From Syntrophomonadaceae bacterium (GTDB lineage: Bacteria; Bacillota; Syntrophomonadia; Syntrophomonadales; Syntrophomonadaceae): DNA of 36,622 nt. A program made the position numbers and the translations under genes. The DNA lies in the NCBI GenBank assembly GCA_018432955.1, contig JAHDSE010000124.1:1-36622 (forward strand), written 5' to 3'. This document shows, in pieces, positions 1-8,028 of the stretch. Position 1 is the stretch's first letter; every line of letters begins with the position of its first letter. The notes beneath the pieces were generated by a model, which did no database searches, was not told the origin of the DNA, and was given only the letters and a program-made list of their open reading frames with translations.

Positions 1-651
1 ATATCCCGATTCCAGAGATACGGTAGGATCTTCATCAGGTTCCCAATCAATAGCTTCACCAGAAGCGAGTGTTTCCTGGTAAAGGTTATGGCCTAGTTTA
101 TTAAGGCCATCTGGGTTAATAAACTGGGCCAGTTCTATCTGCCCGGCTTCTTCAGGTTCTTCTTCACCAGGGACCATGTAAGTGACTATGCCTTGCTGAT
201 CAATATTTGGGTCGTAAGCACCTTCTTCTAAAGAATCAACACCAATAACCCGGTAACCATCAGCAGTAACTAAATTACCTTCGGCGTCAATTTTAAAAGA
301 GCCATTCTTGGTATAAAGAGGATCTTCGTAGCCCGGTACTTCAATTTTAAAAAAAGCCTGTCCCACTATAGCAACATCAAGCGGATTTTCTGTATGTTGC
401 ATATTACCCTGTGAAAACATAGTGCTTATTGCTACTGGTTTGACACCCAGCCCTACCAACAAGCCAACCGGCTCATTTATGTCTTCTCCAGCAGAGGGAC
501 GTCTAATAGTCTGATAGAGTAAATCCTGGAATTCAAGACGCTGTTTTTTGAACCCAACCGTATTGACATTGGACATATTGTGGGCCAATGTATCAACATT
601 GAGTTGCTGGGCGCGCATTCCCGAGCATGAAGTATAGAGAGACCTCATCAT
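1..651 (-). CDS. flgG: Flagellar distal rod protein FlgG (3' end cut by window)
   Basis: Structural protein of the distal flagellar rod, which crosses the cell wall and links basal body to hook. The first 217 codons are visible, starting from ATG at 651 (MMRSLYTSCSGM). The N-terminal rod/hook motif is present (HNMSNVNTVGFKK, about residues 24-36), followed by the FlgG-like block VGLGVKPVAI and QGNMQHTENPLDVAI. FlgG proteins are about 260 aa, so roughly 45 C-terminal residues lie outside the window. A GAGGAGG ribosome site lies just upstream of the start. The double Met start and the VGLGVKP block favour FlgG over FlgF. The gene is transcribed away from everything else in the window. No clear sigma-D promoter was found; CCGATAT occurs upstream on the minus strand but lacks a fitting -35. 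Confidence 0.93.
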   Translation of the reverse strand, partial: MMRSLYTSCSGMRAQQLNVDTLAHNMSNVNTVGFKKQRLEFQDLLYQTIRRPSAGEDINEPVGLLVGLGVKPVAISTMFSQGNMQHTENPLDVAIVGQAFFKIEVPGYEDPLYTKNGSFKIDAEGNLVTADGYRVIGVDSLEEGAYDPNIDQQGIVTYMVPGEEEPEEAGQIELAQFINPDGLNKLGHNLYQETLASGEAIDWEPDEDPTVSLESGY

Positions 652-982
652 AGTTGATATTCCTCCTCAAATTTATATATTAAATTGCTGTGGTATATCG
701 GTCATTCAATACCACTTCGGGCCTCTCCATTGAGTCCAGCCCGCTTCAGAAATTACATACTTATTTTTTCTATCGTCATTTGTGGGATTTATATTCACTA
801 TCTATTTGCTCAGAAATAGGCATCTGGAATCAATATTGAGAGAATTCTTCAATTATGAAGCTCATATGCAGTATTTCTTTAATTTTTGGGAAGTGAATTT
901 ATGGTTTCTAGCCCTCAAATATAATGAAAGGCAGATGAAAGAGACTGTACGCCTCAAAAATGGGAATATATCTCAAATAAAG

Positions 983-1031
983 CCGGGGTTAAAATGGTGA
1001 GTCCCGTGAGGAAACTTTTTTCCGGCTTTTT
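983..1031 (+). terminator. Possible intrinsic terminator or structured RNA end
   Basis: AAAGCCGG (983-990) pairs perfectly with CCGGCTTT (1022-1029), which runs into a short T tract. The loop is about 31 nt and contains GTGAGTCCCGTGAGG. No gene that I accept ends just upstream on the plus strand, so this may be the end of an unannotated small RNA. I could not match it to a known riboswitch class. Confidence 0.3.
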
Positions 1032-1065
1032 CATATATTAAAACTATAGATAAAATATTAATATA

Positions 1066-1212
1066 GAGTTTTGCATAGATTTAAAAAAATCCAGAATGGC
1101 GGACATAAGTAGTGCCTGAAGGGTGAATCTAAAAATCCTTCGGTGTTGTCTCAGGATGACAGTGCTACAGTACCCAAGGAATCATATTAAAAGCTAATTA
1201 TGCAAAATCCTC
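1066..1212 (-). repeat. MITE-like dispersed repeat, copy 1 (inverted, internally shortened)
   Basis: Read on the minus strand it starts GAGGATTTTGCATAATTA, contains CTGTCATCCTGAG and CCGAAGGAT, and ends in the inverse TGCAAAACTC. The same blocks occur at 20940-21130 and 24062-24277. This copy is 147 bp and lacks the GATTAAGG...GAATGACA segment of the other two. The ends are imperfect inverted repeats. There is no coding content. Confidence 0.75.
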
Positions 1213-1239
1213 AATTATGTAATCAAGGAGTGGGTTGGA

Positions 1240-1530
1240 ATGATTAAGATATCTGAACTGCGTTCGCGTGATGTAATAAATATTCTTGATGGAAAAAAAT
1301 TAGGCAACATTACTGATATAGACCTGGATATCGAACATGGCAGGGTTCTTGGACTGGTATTGCCGGGACACAGCAGAAGGTTCAGCTTTTTTTCCAGGAG
1401 AGAAGAACTGAGCGTTCCCTGGAACAAAATCGTAAGGATAGGCAGGGATGTGATTCTGGTTGAAGTACCGGTTGCCAATGAAATCGATGCTTATAGAAGA
1501 GACTACCTGCTGGATGATGAGAATTATTAG
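1240..1530 (+). CDS. ylmC: YlmC/YmxH family PRC-barrel protein
   Basis: A 96-aa protein of the YlmC/YmxH family, a PRC-barrel-like fold conserved in endospore formers. Its molecular role is not established; it is often labelled a sporulation protein. MIKISELRSRDVINI at the N-terminus, the GKKLGNITDIDLD block and the SVPWNKIVRIGRDVILVE block are typical of the family. The ATG start has an AAGGAG site at suitable spacing. The protein is single-domain, cytoplasmic, and has no signal peptide. It lies directly downstream of a dispersed repeat, and nrdR follows after about 90 bp with its own probable promoter. Confidence 0.85.
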   Translation: MIKISELRSRDVINILDGKKLGNITDIDLDIEHGRVLGLVLPGHSRRFSFFSRREELSVPWNKIVRIGRDVILVEVPVANEIDAYRRDYLLDDENY

Positions 1531-1548
1531 TACCCATCAGCTTTAAAG

Positions 1549-1586
1549 TTGAATTAGTAATTACTTTTGTCCATAATAAGGACAAA
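1549..1586 (+). promoter_or_regulatory. Probable nrdR promoter with inverted repeat over the -10
   Basis: TTGAAT (1549-1554), a 17-nt spacer and CATAAT (1572-1577) fit a sigma-A promoter. A perfect 7-bp inverted repeat, TTTGTCC (1566-1572) and GGACAAA (1580-1586), straddles the -10 box and could be an operator. It does not resemble the published NrdR box, so the binding factor is unknown. Confidence 0.45.
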
Positions 1587-1623
1587 CCCGCAATAATATG
1601 TATAAAAGAGTGGAGTGATAATT

Positions 1624-2076
1624 ATGCGCTGTCCTTATTGTCATGAACACGAAAGCAGGGTAATTGATTCCAGAGCCAGTGAAGATGCTTCATTTATCAG
1701 AAGGCGTCGAGAATGCTCAGCCTGTAAAAAAAGGTTTACTACATATGAGAGAGTTGAAGACAGGTCTTTGCTGGTAATAAAAAAGGGAGGCGACCGGGAA
1801 CAGTTTAAACGCGATAAATTGCTGGATGGTATTACCAGAGCCTGTGAAAAACGTCCAGTAAGCATGGAAGATATGGAGAACCTGGTGGCTGAGATTGAAG
1901 GTGAACTCAGGGATGAGTATGATCGGGAAGTCAACAGCAAGGTTATCGGCGAAAAGGTGATGGACAGACTGCAGATCTTGGATGAGGTGGCCTATGTGCG
2001 TTTTGCTTCAGTATATCGCCAATTTGCCGATTTAAATAGTTTTATTAAAACTATTGAACAATTGAAAAAACGCTAG
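1624..2076 (+). CDS. nrdR: Transcriptional repressor NrdR
   Basis: NrdR represses ribonucleotide reductase genes in response to nucleotides. The protein is 150 aa, the normal length. The N-terminal zinc ribbon uses C3, C6, C31 and C34 (MRCPYC and [12 protein letters not shown]), followed by the ATP-cone domain (about residues 48-138, starting [11 protein letters not shown]). I chose ATG 1624 over GTG 1615 because NrdR proteins begin MRCPYC and the GGAGTG site is correctly spaced for 1624. The gene converges on the minus-strand gene that ends at 2100. Confidence 0.95.
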   Translation: MRCPYCHEHESRVIDSRASEDASFIRRRRECSACKKRFTTYERVEDRSLLVIKKGGDREQFKRDKLLDGITRACEKRPVSMEDMENLVAEIEGELRDEYDREVNSKVIGEKVMDRLQILDEVAYVRFASVYRQFADLNSFIKTIEQLKKR

Positions 2077-2099
2077 AGCCACGAAGCTTTTATTCCTGC

Positions 2100-2930
2100 T
2101 CATAAATCCAGATACTTGCACAAAAATTCTTTTACTACAGGCAGGGGAAATACTCTTTCCTCGGTTCTGCTGACCGGACGGCCATAGAGGTACATTTTGT
2201 CATCATAGCGATTTGCTTGTCTGTTGCCCTGTGGCAGATTATCAATTTCTCCCATCCAACGGATAGCAGAAGAGCGTGGCAGATGAAAAGTAAAACGATA
2301 ATCTGCGGCATCAATCTTAAACTCCAGCAGCGAATAATATTCCTTTTCTATACTCTGTATGTAACATTTAGGGCAGTAGTATCCTTTTTTCACGTATTCA
2401 ACAAAAGACATCCTGGCAGACCTGGCTGAGTCCTTGCAGTCCTCACAGAGGAATATTTTTTTCCTGTCTGGTCCTATTAAATAACAGGTATTTATGATTG
2501 GGGAATTCTCCTGGTACATCTTTTTCAGCACATTGTTTTTAAGGGAATACAATTCATTGCTTTGCTCTTTATATGTTTTAGCATAATGGTTGAGATGAAA
2601 AAGATAAAAAGCAGTTTGTAAAACTTCTCTTTCCGGCTGGTATTCGATATTCGCCAGAAAACGTTCATAATAGTTAAGCGCATTAATAAGGTTTCTGAAC
2701 TTTAAAGGATTGGCCCGGTAATATATATGCTGCTTCTTTTTTTCCTGGATCTCGGCCAATATTGAATAAATATCCAGTCGATTGAGTTCATTTTCTGAAA
2801 ACAAATAACTGATTCCATAGTTACCCCTGCGGTATACATTGGCAACATTAAGGTATCCATAATTGACCATGTCGTGAACTTGACGGTTGCTGATCTTGAA
2901 TTTCGCAGCTACCTCGCTAATAGTAAGCAT
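2100..2930 (-). CDS. Unknown protein with MerR-like HTH and zinc finger
   Basis: A 276-aa protein I cannot assign to a named family. Residues 1-40 (LTISEVAAKFKISNRQVHDMVNYGYLN) look like a MerR/excisionase-type helix-turn-helix. Near residues 165-193 there is a CEDC...CPKC pair that could bind zinc. The middle is helical and charged; the C-terminal part contains FTFHLPRSSAIRWMGEI and PVSRTEERVFPLPVVKEFL. ATG 2930 has a GGAGG site nine bases away; TTG 2936 would be too close to it. The HTH suggests DNA binding, but the target is unknown. It lies head-to-tail with the DUF2007 gene (29 bp gap) and may be co-transcribed with it. Confidence 0.7.
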   Translation of the reverse strand: MLTISEVAAKFKISNRQVHDMVNYGYLNVANVYRRGNYGISYLFSENELNRLDIYSILAEIQEKKKQHIYYRANPLKFRNLINALNYYERFLANIEYQPEREVLQTAFYLFHLNHYAKTYKEQSNELYSLKNNVLKKMYQENSPIINTCYLIGPDRKKIFLCEDCKDSARSARMSFVEYVKKGYYCPKCYIQSIEKEYYSLLEFKIDAADYRFTFHLPRSSAIRWMGEIDNLPQGNRQANRYDDKMYLYGRPVSRTEERVFPLPVVKEFLCKYLDL

Positions 2931-2959
2931 GAGCAAAATCCTCCAGATTGATTAAGCAG

Positions 2960-3256
2960 TTATATATCAGTGTTTATCGCACCTTCCAACAGATCTCGTG
3001 CTTCCTCAACAAGGCATTCAGGGACAGCGATTTCCACTTCGGCAAGTGGACCAATATTTACCGGCATTTGGGACACTTCCCGACGGGATACTTTTACAGG
3101 CAGCCCAAAGGACTTCAGCAGGCTTTCTATCACCATATCATCTGGAGAATAGACTTTGCTTATAATGATCCATGGGCTGTTTATGATGCTAAAGCCACAA
3201 TTGGGACAGTCTTCAGTATACGAAGTCAAGGGTTGTTTACATTCAGGACAATTCAT
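2960..3256 (-). CDS. DUF2007 protein with N-terminal zinc ribbon
   Basis: A 98-aa protein. Residues 1-20 form a small zinc ribbon (CPEC...CPNC). Residues 27-92 resemble DUF2007, a short ferredoxin-like domain sometimes described as a signal-transducing protein (WIIISKVYSPDDMVIESLLKS, then a VEIAVPE strand). The function is not known. A strong GGGGGG-type site precedes ATG 3256. It is divergent from pgeF with only 50 bp between the two starts, so the promoters must overlap or face each other closely. Confidence 0.75.
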   Translation of the reverse strand: MNCPECKQPLTSYTEDCPNCGFSIINSPWIIISKVYSPDDMVIESLLKSFGLPVKVSRREVSQMPVNIGPLAEVEIAVPECLVEEARDLLEGAINTDI

Positions 3257-3306
3257 CCAATATCCCCCCTTTTTATTATTCTAAGCTATATGGAAGGGAT
3301 GGACAA

Positions 3307-4119
3307 ATGAAGAAATGGAAATGGAAGAAATATAAGGATATAAATTATATTGGAGTGGATGACTGGCATAAAGCTGGTATAAATATGGCCTTTTCCAGCA
3401 GGGCAGAAGGAGTAAGCGGCGGGCCTTATTCTTCCTTAAACCTGGGATTGCATGTGGGGGATCAGCGGGAAAGTGTTTTGGATAACCGCTGCCGATGCAT
3501 GGAAGTGTTTGGCACCAAACTGGATAGTATGGTATCCTGTCAGCAGGTCCATGGGAACCGGGTGGCCGTAGTCTTTGGAGAAGATGCTGCCTGTGGCGCC
3601 AGAGATTTGGAAAGCGCCCTGGAGGGTTATGATGCCATGATCAGCAATACTCCGGGGTTGGTTCTGGCTACGTTTTATGCAGATTGTTTGCCGATTATTT
3701 TTTGTGACCCGCAAAAAAGGGTTGTGGGAGTTGCTCATAGCGGTTGGAAGGGGACCATGGGCAAGATAGGTATCAATGCAATTTGTGAAATGGGAAAGCA
3801 TTTTTCTTCAGAGCCTTCAGATATAGAAGTTTTTATTGGTCCCGGAATAGGAGAATGCTGTTTTGAGGTGCAAGAGGATCTGGCATTTAAAGTGAACAGG
3901 CACTTTGCTCAAATTGATGGTATAATCAATTTTAGAGAAAATAAATATTTTTGGGATTTAAGATTGACCAATATCAAAATGCTTATTAGCTGTGGCATAC
4001 AGCCTACGAACATCATTAATTGTGATCTATGTACCTCATGTCTTAAGGATTTATTCTATTCCTACAGAAGAGACAATGGGATTACTGGCAGGATGGGTGC
4101 TTTTATCGGATTGAGGTGA
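3307..4119 (+). CDS. pgeF: Peptidoglycan editing factor PgeF (YlmD/YfiH laccase-domain family)
   Basis: Member of the YfiH/YlmD family, formerly polyphenol oxidase. Family proteins have been reported to act as purine nucleoside phosphorylase/deaminase-type enzymes and to edit peptidoglycan precursors. The protein is 270 aa, full length. The conserved metal/catalytic triad is visible as H82 (CQQVHGNRV), C127 (YADCLPI) and H144 (VAHSGWKGT). GGAAGGGA lies six bases before ATG 3307. The response regulator starts four bases after its stop, so the three genes to 5898 are probably one operon. Confidence 0.93.
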   Translation: MKKWKWKKYKDINYIGVDDWHKAGINMAFSSRAEGVSGGPYSSLNLGLHVGDQRESVLDNRCRCMEVFGTKLDSMVSCQQVHGNRVAVVFGEDAACGARDLESALEGYDAMISNTPGLVLATFYADCLPIIFCDPQKRVVGVAHSGWKGTMGKIGINAICEMGKHFSSEPSDIEVFIGPGIGECCFEVQEDLAFKVNRHFAQIDGIINFRENKYFWDLRLTNIKMLISCGIQPTNIINCDLCTSCLKDLFYSYRRDNGITGRMGAFIGLR

Positions 4120-4123
4120 TATA

Positions 4124-4843
4124 TTGCATAATTCTAAAATATTGGTTGTAGATGATGAAACCTATATTGTCGAACTGGTTAAATTTAACCTGGAGAAAGA
4201 AGCTTATAGAGTCGTGGTCGCTTATGATGGACTGAGTGCTCTGGAAATGGTCAGAAAAGAGTTCCCGGATTTAATCCTGCTGGACATTATGCTCCCTAAT
4301 ATGGATGGTTTGGAAGTATGCCGGACACTTAAACAGAGTCCGGAATATAATACTATTCCAATAATAATGCTGACCGCGAAGGGCGAAGAGTTTGACACTG
4401 TTTTAGGTCTGGAAATGGGGGCTGATGATTATATTAAGAAGCCTTTTAGTCCTCGTGAGATGGTGGCCCGGGTCAAAGCGCGTCTGAGGGCGCTTAAAAT
4501 ACTTGAGGCTGAGAAGGCAGTTGGGAAAAAGGTATATGTCTATAAGGATTTAATTGTTGTACCGGAAAAATATGAAGCGTTTTTAGATGAGGAGAAACTA
4601 GAGTTAACCCCGAAAGAATTCGAATTATTAAGTTTGATGGCTGCCAACCCGGGCAAAGTATTTACCCGTGAAGCCTTGTTGGAAAAGGTCTGGGGATATG
4701 AATATTCTGGTGATACCCGAACAGTAGATGTACATATACGCCACCTGCGGCAAAAACTTCTGGATGATTCCAGTGATCCGGAGTATATTGAAACTGTACG
4801 CGGTGTCGGCTACAGATTTGTTGAAGGACGAACCACAGATTAG
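4124..4843 (+). CDS. OmpR/PhoB-family response regulator (PhoP/WalR-like)
   Basis: A 239-aa two-component response regulator. The receiver domain (about 1-120) has the acidic pair D10/D11, phospho-acceptor D54 (LILLDIMLPNMDG), T84 (MLTAKGEE) and K106 (DDYIKKPF). A winged-helix DNA-binding domain follows (about 140-235, ending TVDVHIRHLRQKL...YIETVRGVGYRF). Translation starts at TTG 4124 behind GAGGTG. It is paired with the histidine kinase 11 bp downstream. The PhoP-like sequence suggests phosphate or cell-wall stress control, but the regulon cannot be read from here. Confidence 0.95.
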   Translation: MHNSKILVVDDETYIVELVKFNLEKEAYRVVVAYDGLSALEMVRKEFPDLILLDIMLPNMDGLEVCRTLKQSPEYNTIPIIMLTAKGEEFDTVLGLEMGADDYIKKPFSPREMVARVKARLRALKILEAEKAVGKKVYVYKDLIVVPEKYEAFLDEEKLELTPKEFELLSLMAANPGKVFTREALLEKVWGYEYSGDTRTVDVHIRHLRQKLLDDSSDPEYIETVRGVGYRFVEGRTTD

Positions 4844-4854
4844 AGGGTGTTTTT

Positions 4855-5898
4855 ATGAATACTATCGCTCAGGATACGAGAAAAATGAATGCCATACTCA
4901 CCAGTATGGTGGATGCTGTAATAGTTTTTGATCTAAATGCCAAAATAATCAGGGCGAATAAGGCTGCGGAAAGTCTTTTTCTGGTTCGAGAGGGAGCTTT
5001 ACTCAATAAGCAATTGGACGAACTCAAGAAAGATCAGGAAATCAGCAACATGATATGCGAAGTGCTGGAAACTGGAAATGAAGTGTTTACAGAAACCGTG
5101 ATCAATCCCAGTACCCAGATTTACAGGGTGCATGCTGTACCCATAAAAGATGAATGGGAAAACATTGAGGGTGCTGTAGTAGTATTCCATGATGTTACCG
5201 ATGCTCGTAATTTCGACCAGATGCGTTCAGAATTCGTAGGCAATGTTTCTCATGAATTAAGAACACCTTTGACATCGATAAAAGGCTTTGTGGAAACGCT
5301 GCTTGATGGAGCAATGGAAAACAGTGCTACCTGCAGGAGGTTTCTTTCGATTATCGATGCAGAGACCAACCGATTGAGCCGCTTAATTGAGGATTTGCTT
5401 ACTCTTTCCGCAATTGAATCAAGGGAAAGAATCATTCAACCCAAACCCGTATGTATTGTTCGGTCGATAGCCAGTGTAATGAATATTCTGGGGCCACAGA
5501 TCAGTGAAAAGGATCTTTTCGTGGAATTTATCTATCCATATCCTCTGCCAATGATCCTGGCTGACGAAGACCTGTTGGGCCAGGTTTTGATAAACCTTGT
5601 GGACAATGCCATAAAATATACTCCTCATGGAGGAAAAATCATAATCCGTTGCCGGAAAAAGGATAGTCGTATAGTGGCTACCATCACTGATACCGGGATG
5701 GGGATTCCTCATGAAAGTATTCCGCGTGTATTTGAGAGGTTTTACCGTGTGGACAAGGCGCGTTCCAGAAGCCAGGGGGGGACGGGGCTTGGCTTATCCA
5801 TAGTGAAACACATAGTAGAGTCACATGGAGGGGAAGTTTTTGTGGACAGTGAGGTGGGGAAAGGCTCAACTTTTGGATTCAGTTTCCTGGTAGTATAG
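4855..5898 (+). CDS. PAS-domain sensor histidine kinase, apparently soluble
   Basis: A 347-aa histidine kinase, partner of the regulator just upstream. A PAS domain covers about 10-115, HisKA about 124-190 with phospho-accepting H133 (VGNVSHELRTPLTSIKG), and the HATPase domain follows with the N box (LINLVDNAIKYTPHGG), G1 (DTGMGIP) and G2 (GGTGLGLSIVKHI). Unlike PhoR/PnpS kinases there is no transmembrane segment or HAMP domain before the PAS, so it should be cytosolic or rely on a partner. GAGGGTG precedes ATG 4855. The stop codon lies in a perfect 14-bp palindrome (5895-5908). Confidence 0.93.
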   Translation: MNTIAQDTRKMNAILTSMVDAVIVFDLNAKIIRANKAAESLFLVREGALLNKQLDELKKDQEISNMICEVLETGNEVFTETVINPSTQIYRVHAVPIKDEWENIEGAVVVFHDVTDARNFDQMRSEFVGNVSHELRTPLTSIKGFVETLLDGAMENSATCRRFLSIIDAETNRLSRLIEDLLTLSAIESRERIIQPKPVCIVRSIASVMNILGPQISEKDLFVEFIYPYPLPMILADEDLLGQVLINLVDNAIKYTPHGGKIIIRCRKKDSRIVATITDTGMGIPHESIPRVFERFYRVDKARSRSQGGTGLGLSIVKHIVESHGGEVFVDSEVGKGSTFGFSFLVV

Positions 5899-6025
5899 CA
5901 TATGCTATCTTCAGCCTTATCTGCTGGTTTTGACTATGGAAAATATATTATGATAAAACAAGGGATACTATGATGATATATAGAAAGAAATAAGAATGTA
6001 ATAATTTCTCATAAAGGTGATTAAT

Positions 6026-6712
6026 TTGGATAATTTAAAACAAAAGATACAATATCTTAACAGACGTATTGAAAAAGCAGCATTGAAAAGCGGAAGAGAG
6101 AATACTGATATTCTGCTCGTAGCAGTCAGTAAAACGGTAGATAGTGCTTCAGTGCAAATGGCTTATAATTGTGGAATCAGAAATTTTGGTGAGAACAGAG
6201 TGCAGGAATTGCTGAAGAAGATTGATAGTGTTCCCCAGGCCAGATGGCATATGATAGGCCGGTTGCAGACTAATAAAGTGAAAGAGCTGCTTGGAAAGGT
6301 ATCTCTGATTCATTCTCTGGATCGCTGGAAGCTGGCTGAAGAATTGGATAGGAGAGGTAAAATGGCTGGGATAGAGGTGCCCGCTCTTTTGCAGGTAAAC
6401 ATCTCCGGTGAGGAACAGAAAGCCGGGGTGAGCAGTGCTGAGGTGAAAGATTTTCTTGATTCAGCAGGGCAGTTCAGCTCATTGCGAATTCAAGGATTTA
6501 TGACTATTGCTCCTATGACCGATAATGTAGAGGAGACCAGACCTGTATTCAGAGAGCTTTTTGAATTAAAGCAAAACTTGAGTAAAAGGCGATATAATAA
6601 TGTAGAGCTAAAATACCTTTCTATGGGAATGTCTCAGGATTATGAGGTGGCAATTGAGGAAGGGGCAAATATCATACGGGTAGGAAGCGCTTTATTTGCT
6701 CATGATGCTTGA
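6026..6712 (+). CDS. yggS: PLP homeostasis protein YggS/YlmE
   Basis: A pyridoxal-phosphate-binding protein of the PLPBP family, which buffers PLP and affects amino-acid metabolism. It is 228 aa, the usual length, with a single TIM-barrel. The PLP lysine is in LLVAVSKTV; GIRNFGENRVQELL, WHMIGRLQTNKVK, LSMGMSQDYEVAIEEGA and IRVGSALF are all hallmark blocks. TTG 6026 is preferred over GTG 6017 because AAAGGTGA overlaps 6017 and is correctly placed for 6026. It is the first gene of a ylmE-sepF-proC-yggT-like cluster. Confidence 0.93.
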   Translation: MDNLKQKIQYLNRRIEKAALKSGRENTDILLVAVSKTVDSASVQMAYNCGIRNFGENRVQELLKKIDSVPQARWHMIGRLQTNKVKELLGKVSLIHSLDRWKLAEELDRRGKMAGIEVPALLQVNISGEEQKAGVSSAEVKDFLDSAGQFSSLRIQGFMTIAPMTDNVEETRPVFRELFELKQNLSKRRYNNVELKYLSMGMSQDYEVAIEEGANIIRVGSALFAHDA

Positions 6713-6751
6713 AATCCAAAACCAGGGATGCCAAATCGAGGAGGGGAAAAG

Positions 6752-7180
6752 ATGGGTTTGATGGACAAATTTTGGATGTGGTTGGGAGTCGAAAGAGAAG
6801 AGATAAGGGAAGAAATCGTAGACCTGCCGGATAATATTGACGATGGCAGCAGGGGAATATCCAACGTGGTTAGTTTACATACAAATAAGACAGTTAAGGT
6901 AGTGGTTTGTGAACCGGATAGCTTTGATGAGGTTCAGGTAATAACTGATCACTTGAAAAACAGGAAACAGGTTATTCTGAATTTTGAGAATACCACACCT
7001 GAGGTGTCCCAGAGGGTAATAGACTTTGTGAGTGGGGCCACTTATTCCCTGGATGGTCACAGTCAGCAGCTGGGCAAGAATATTTTTATTTTTACGCCCA
7101 GTAATGTGGAAATTGCCCAAGATCATCGCTCTTTAATGCGTAAACACGGTTACAATAATCCCTTTGGAGGTGAAAAATAG
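6752..7180 (+). CDS. sepF: Cell division protein SepF
   Basis: FtsZ-associated protein that tethers and organises the Z ring at the membrane in Gram-positives. It is 142 aa. The N-terminal amphipathic membrane anchor is MGLMDKFWMWLGV; an acidic linker follows, then the SepF domain (about 50-135: VVVCEPDSFDEVQVITDHLK, VILNFENT, VDFVSGATYSLDG, FIFTPSNVEI). ATG 6752 with GAGGAGGGG is the proper start; ATG 6728 would add eight residues ahead of the anchor. Its TAG overlaps the proC GTG by one base. Confidence 0.94.
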   Translation: MGLMDKFWMWLGVEREEIREEIVDLPDNIDDGSRGISNVVSLHTNKTVKVVVCEPDSFDEVQVITDHLKNRKQVILNFENTTPEVSQRVIDFVSGATYSLDGHSQQLGKNIFIFTPSNVEIAQDHRSLMRKHGYNNPFGGEK

Positions 7181-8010
7181 TGCTTCCGGTATTAGGACTT
7201 GTGCTTCCGGTATTAGGACTTGTCGGCTGCGGCAAGATGGCTTATGCGCTGATGAAAGGTATTTCCAGCGCTTCGTCCTTGGATTTTGACAGAATTTATG
7301 TAAATGATATAGATGCCACAAGAAGCAGCCTCTTTGTTGAAGAGTTTAAAAGTCTGGAAATTGAACCAAAAGAACTAATAAAAGCCAGCAATATTATAAT
7401 TATTGCAGTCAAGCCTCATCAGGTCGGACAGGTACTTGAAATGGGACAAGGGCTGTGGAATGATAAAAAGCTTATAGTATCCATTGCTGCGGGAATAAAG
7501 ACTTCGGATATTGAAGAGAAGAGCGGAGTCAATGTTCCGGTGGTCAGGGTTATGCCCAATACACCGTGTCTGGTTGGCAGTGGGGCTGCCGCCATTTCAG
7601 CAGGCAGGTTTGCTGGTGTGAATGATATTGAACTGGTCAAGAAGATTATGGATAGTGTAGGCATTTCATTGCAAGTGGATGAAAAACATATGGATGCGAT
7701 TACTGCTGTTTCCGGAAGTGGGCCGGCCTATGTCTATTTGGTGGTGGAATCCATGATAAATGCTGGCCTGCAGGTAGGCCTGGATATAAACTTGTTGCGC
7801 AATTTGGTCTTTAAGACAGTTGCCGGGAGTATAAAAATGCTCGAAGAAACTGGCGAACACCCGGCTGTTTTGCGTGAACAGGTCTGTTCACCTGGGGGGA
7901 CTACTATAGCAGGTGTTAGAGAGCTTGAAGAGAATGGCATCAGAAGGGCATTTTTTCAGGCTATCGAAAAGGCCTGCCTGAGGTCCGTTGAATTGGGCAA
8001 GGACAAATAA
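7180..8010 (+). CDS. proC: Pyrroline-5-carboxylate reductase ProC
   Basis: Last step of proline synthesis: NAD(P)H reduction of pyrroline-5-carboxylate. It is 276 aa from GTG 7180. The Rossmann motif is LVGCGKMA (residues 14-21); IIIAVKPHQ, VVRVMPNTPCLVG, AVSGSGPAYVYLV and the C-terminal SPGGTTIAGVRELEENGIRRAF are classic. The first 42 bases are a perfect tandem duplication of 21 bp (7180-7200 and 7201-7221), which adds seven residues to the N-terminus and gives a second in-frame GTG at 7201. The GGAGG site favours 7180. It is coupled to sepF by a one-base overlap. Confidence 0.95.
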   Translation: MLPVLGLVLPVLGLVGCGKMAYALMKGISSASSLDFDRIYVNDIDATRSSLFVEEFKSLEIEPKELIKASNIIIIAVKPHQVGQVLEMGQGLWNDKKLIVSIAAGIKTSDIEEKSGVNVPVVRVMPNTPCLVGSGAAAISAGRFAGVNDIELVKKIMDSVGISLQVDEKHMDAITAVSGSGPAYVYLVVESMINAGLQVGLDINLLRNLVFKTVAGSIKMLEETGEHPAVLREQVCSPGGTTIAGVRELEENGIRRAFFQAIEKACLRSVELGKDK

Positions 8011-8028
8011 CAGAGGAGGATTTCAATA

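Larger units (their letters stand above)
652..1239. other. Intergenic region between flgG and ylmC
   Basis: This 588-base stretch has no gene I can support. It holds the flgG ribosome site and leader (652 to about 720), a hairpin with a T-rich 3' side at 983-1031, a dispersed repeat copy at 1066-1212, and the ylmC ribosome site (AAGGAG near 1224). A 72-codon frame at 782-1000 has no ribosome site and an unremarkable composition, so I do not call it. Confidence 0.6.

Noticed and set aside
782-1000. 72-codon plus-strand frame in the flgG-ylmC gap
   Set aside because: No ribosome site, no family resemblance, low-complexity hydrophobic start; it ends inside a hairpin.
2948-3310. 120-codon plus-strand frame opposite the DUF2007 gene
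   Set aside because: Shadow of the minus-strand gene, which has a zinc ribbon, a strong ribosome site and family resemblance.
5895-5908. 14-bp palindrome ATAGCATATGCTAT as a terminator
   Set aside because: No loop or T tract; the following CAGC/GCTG stem is too weak to call.
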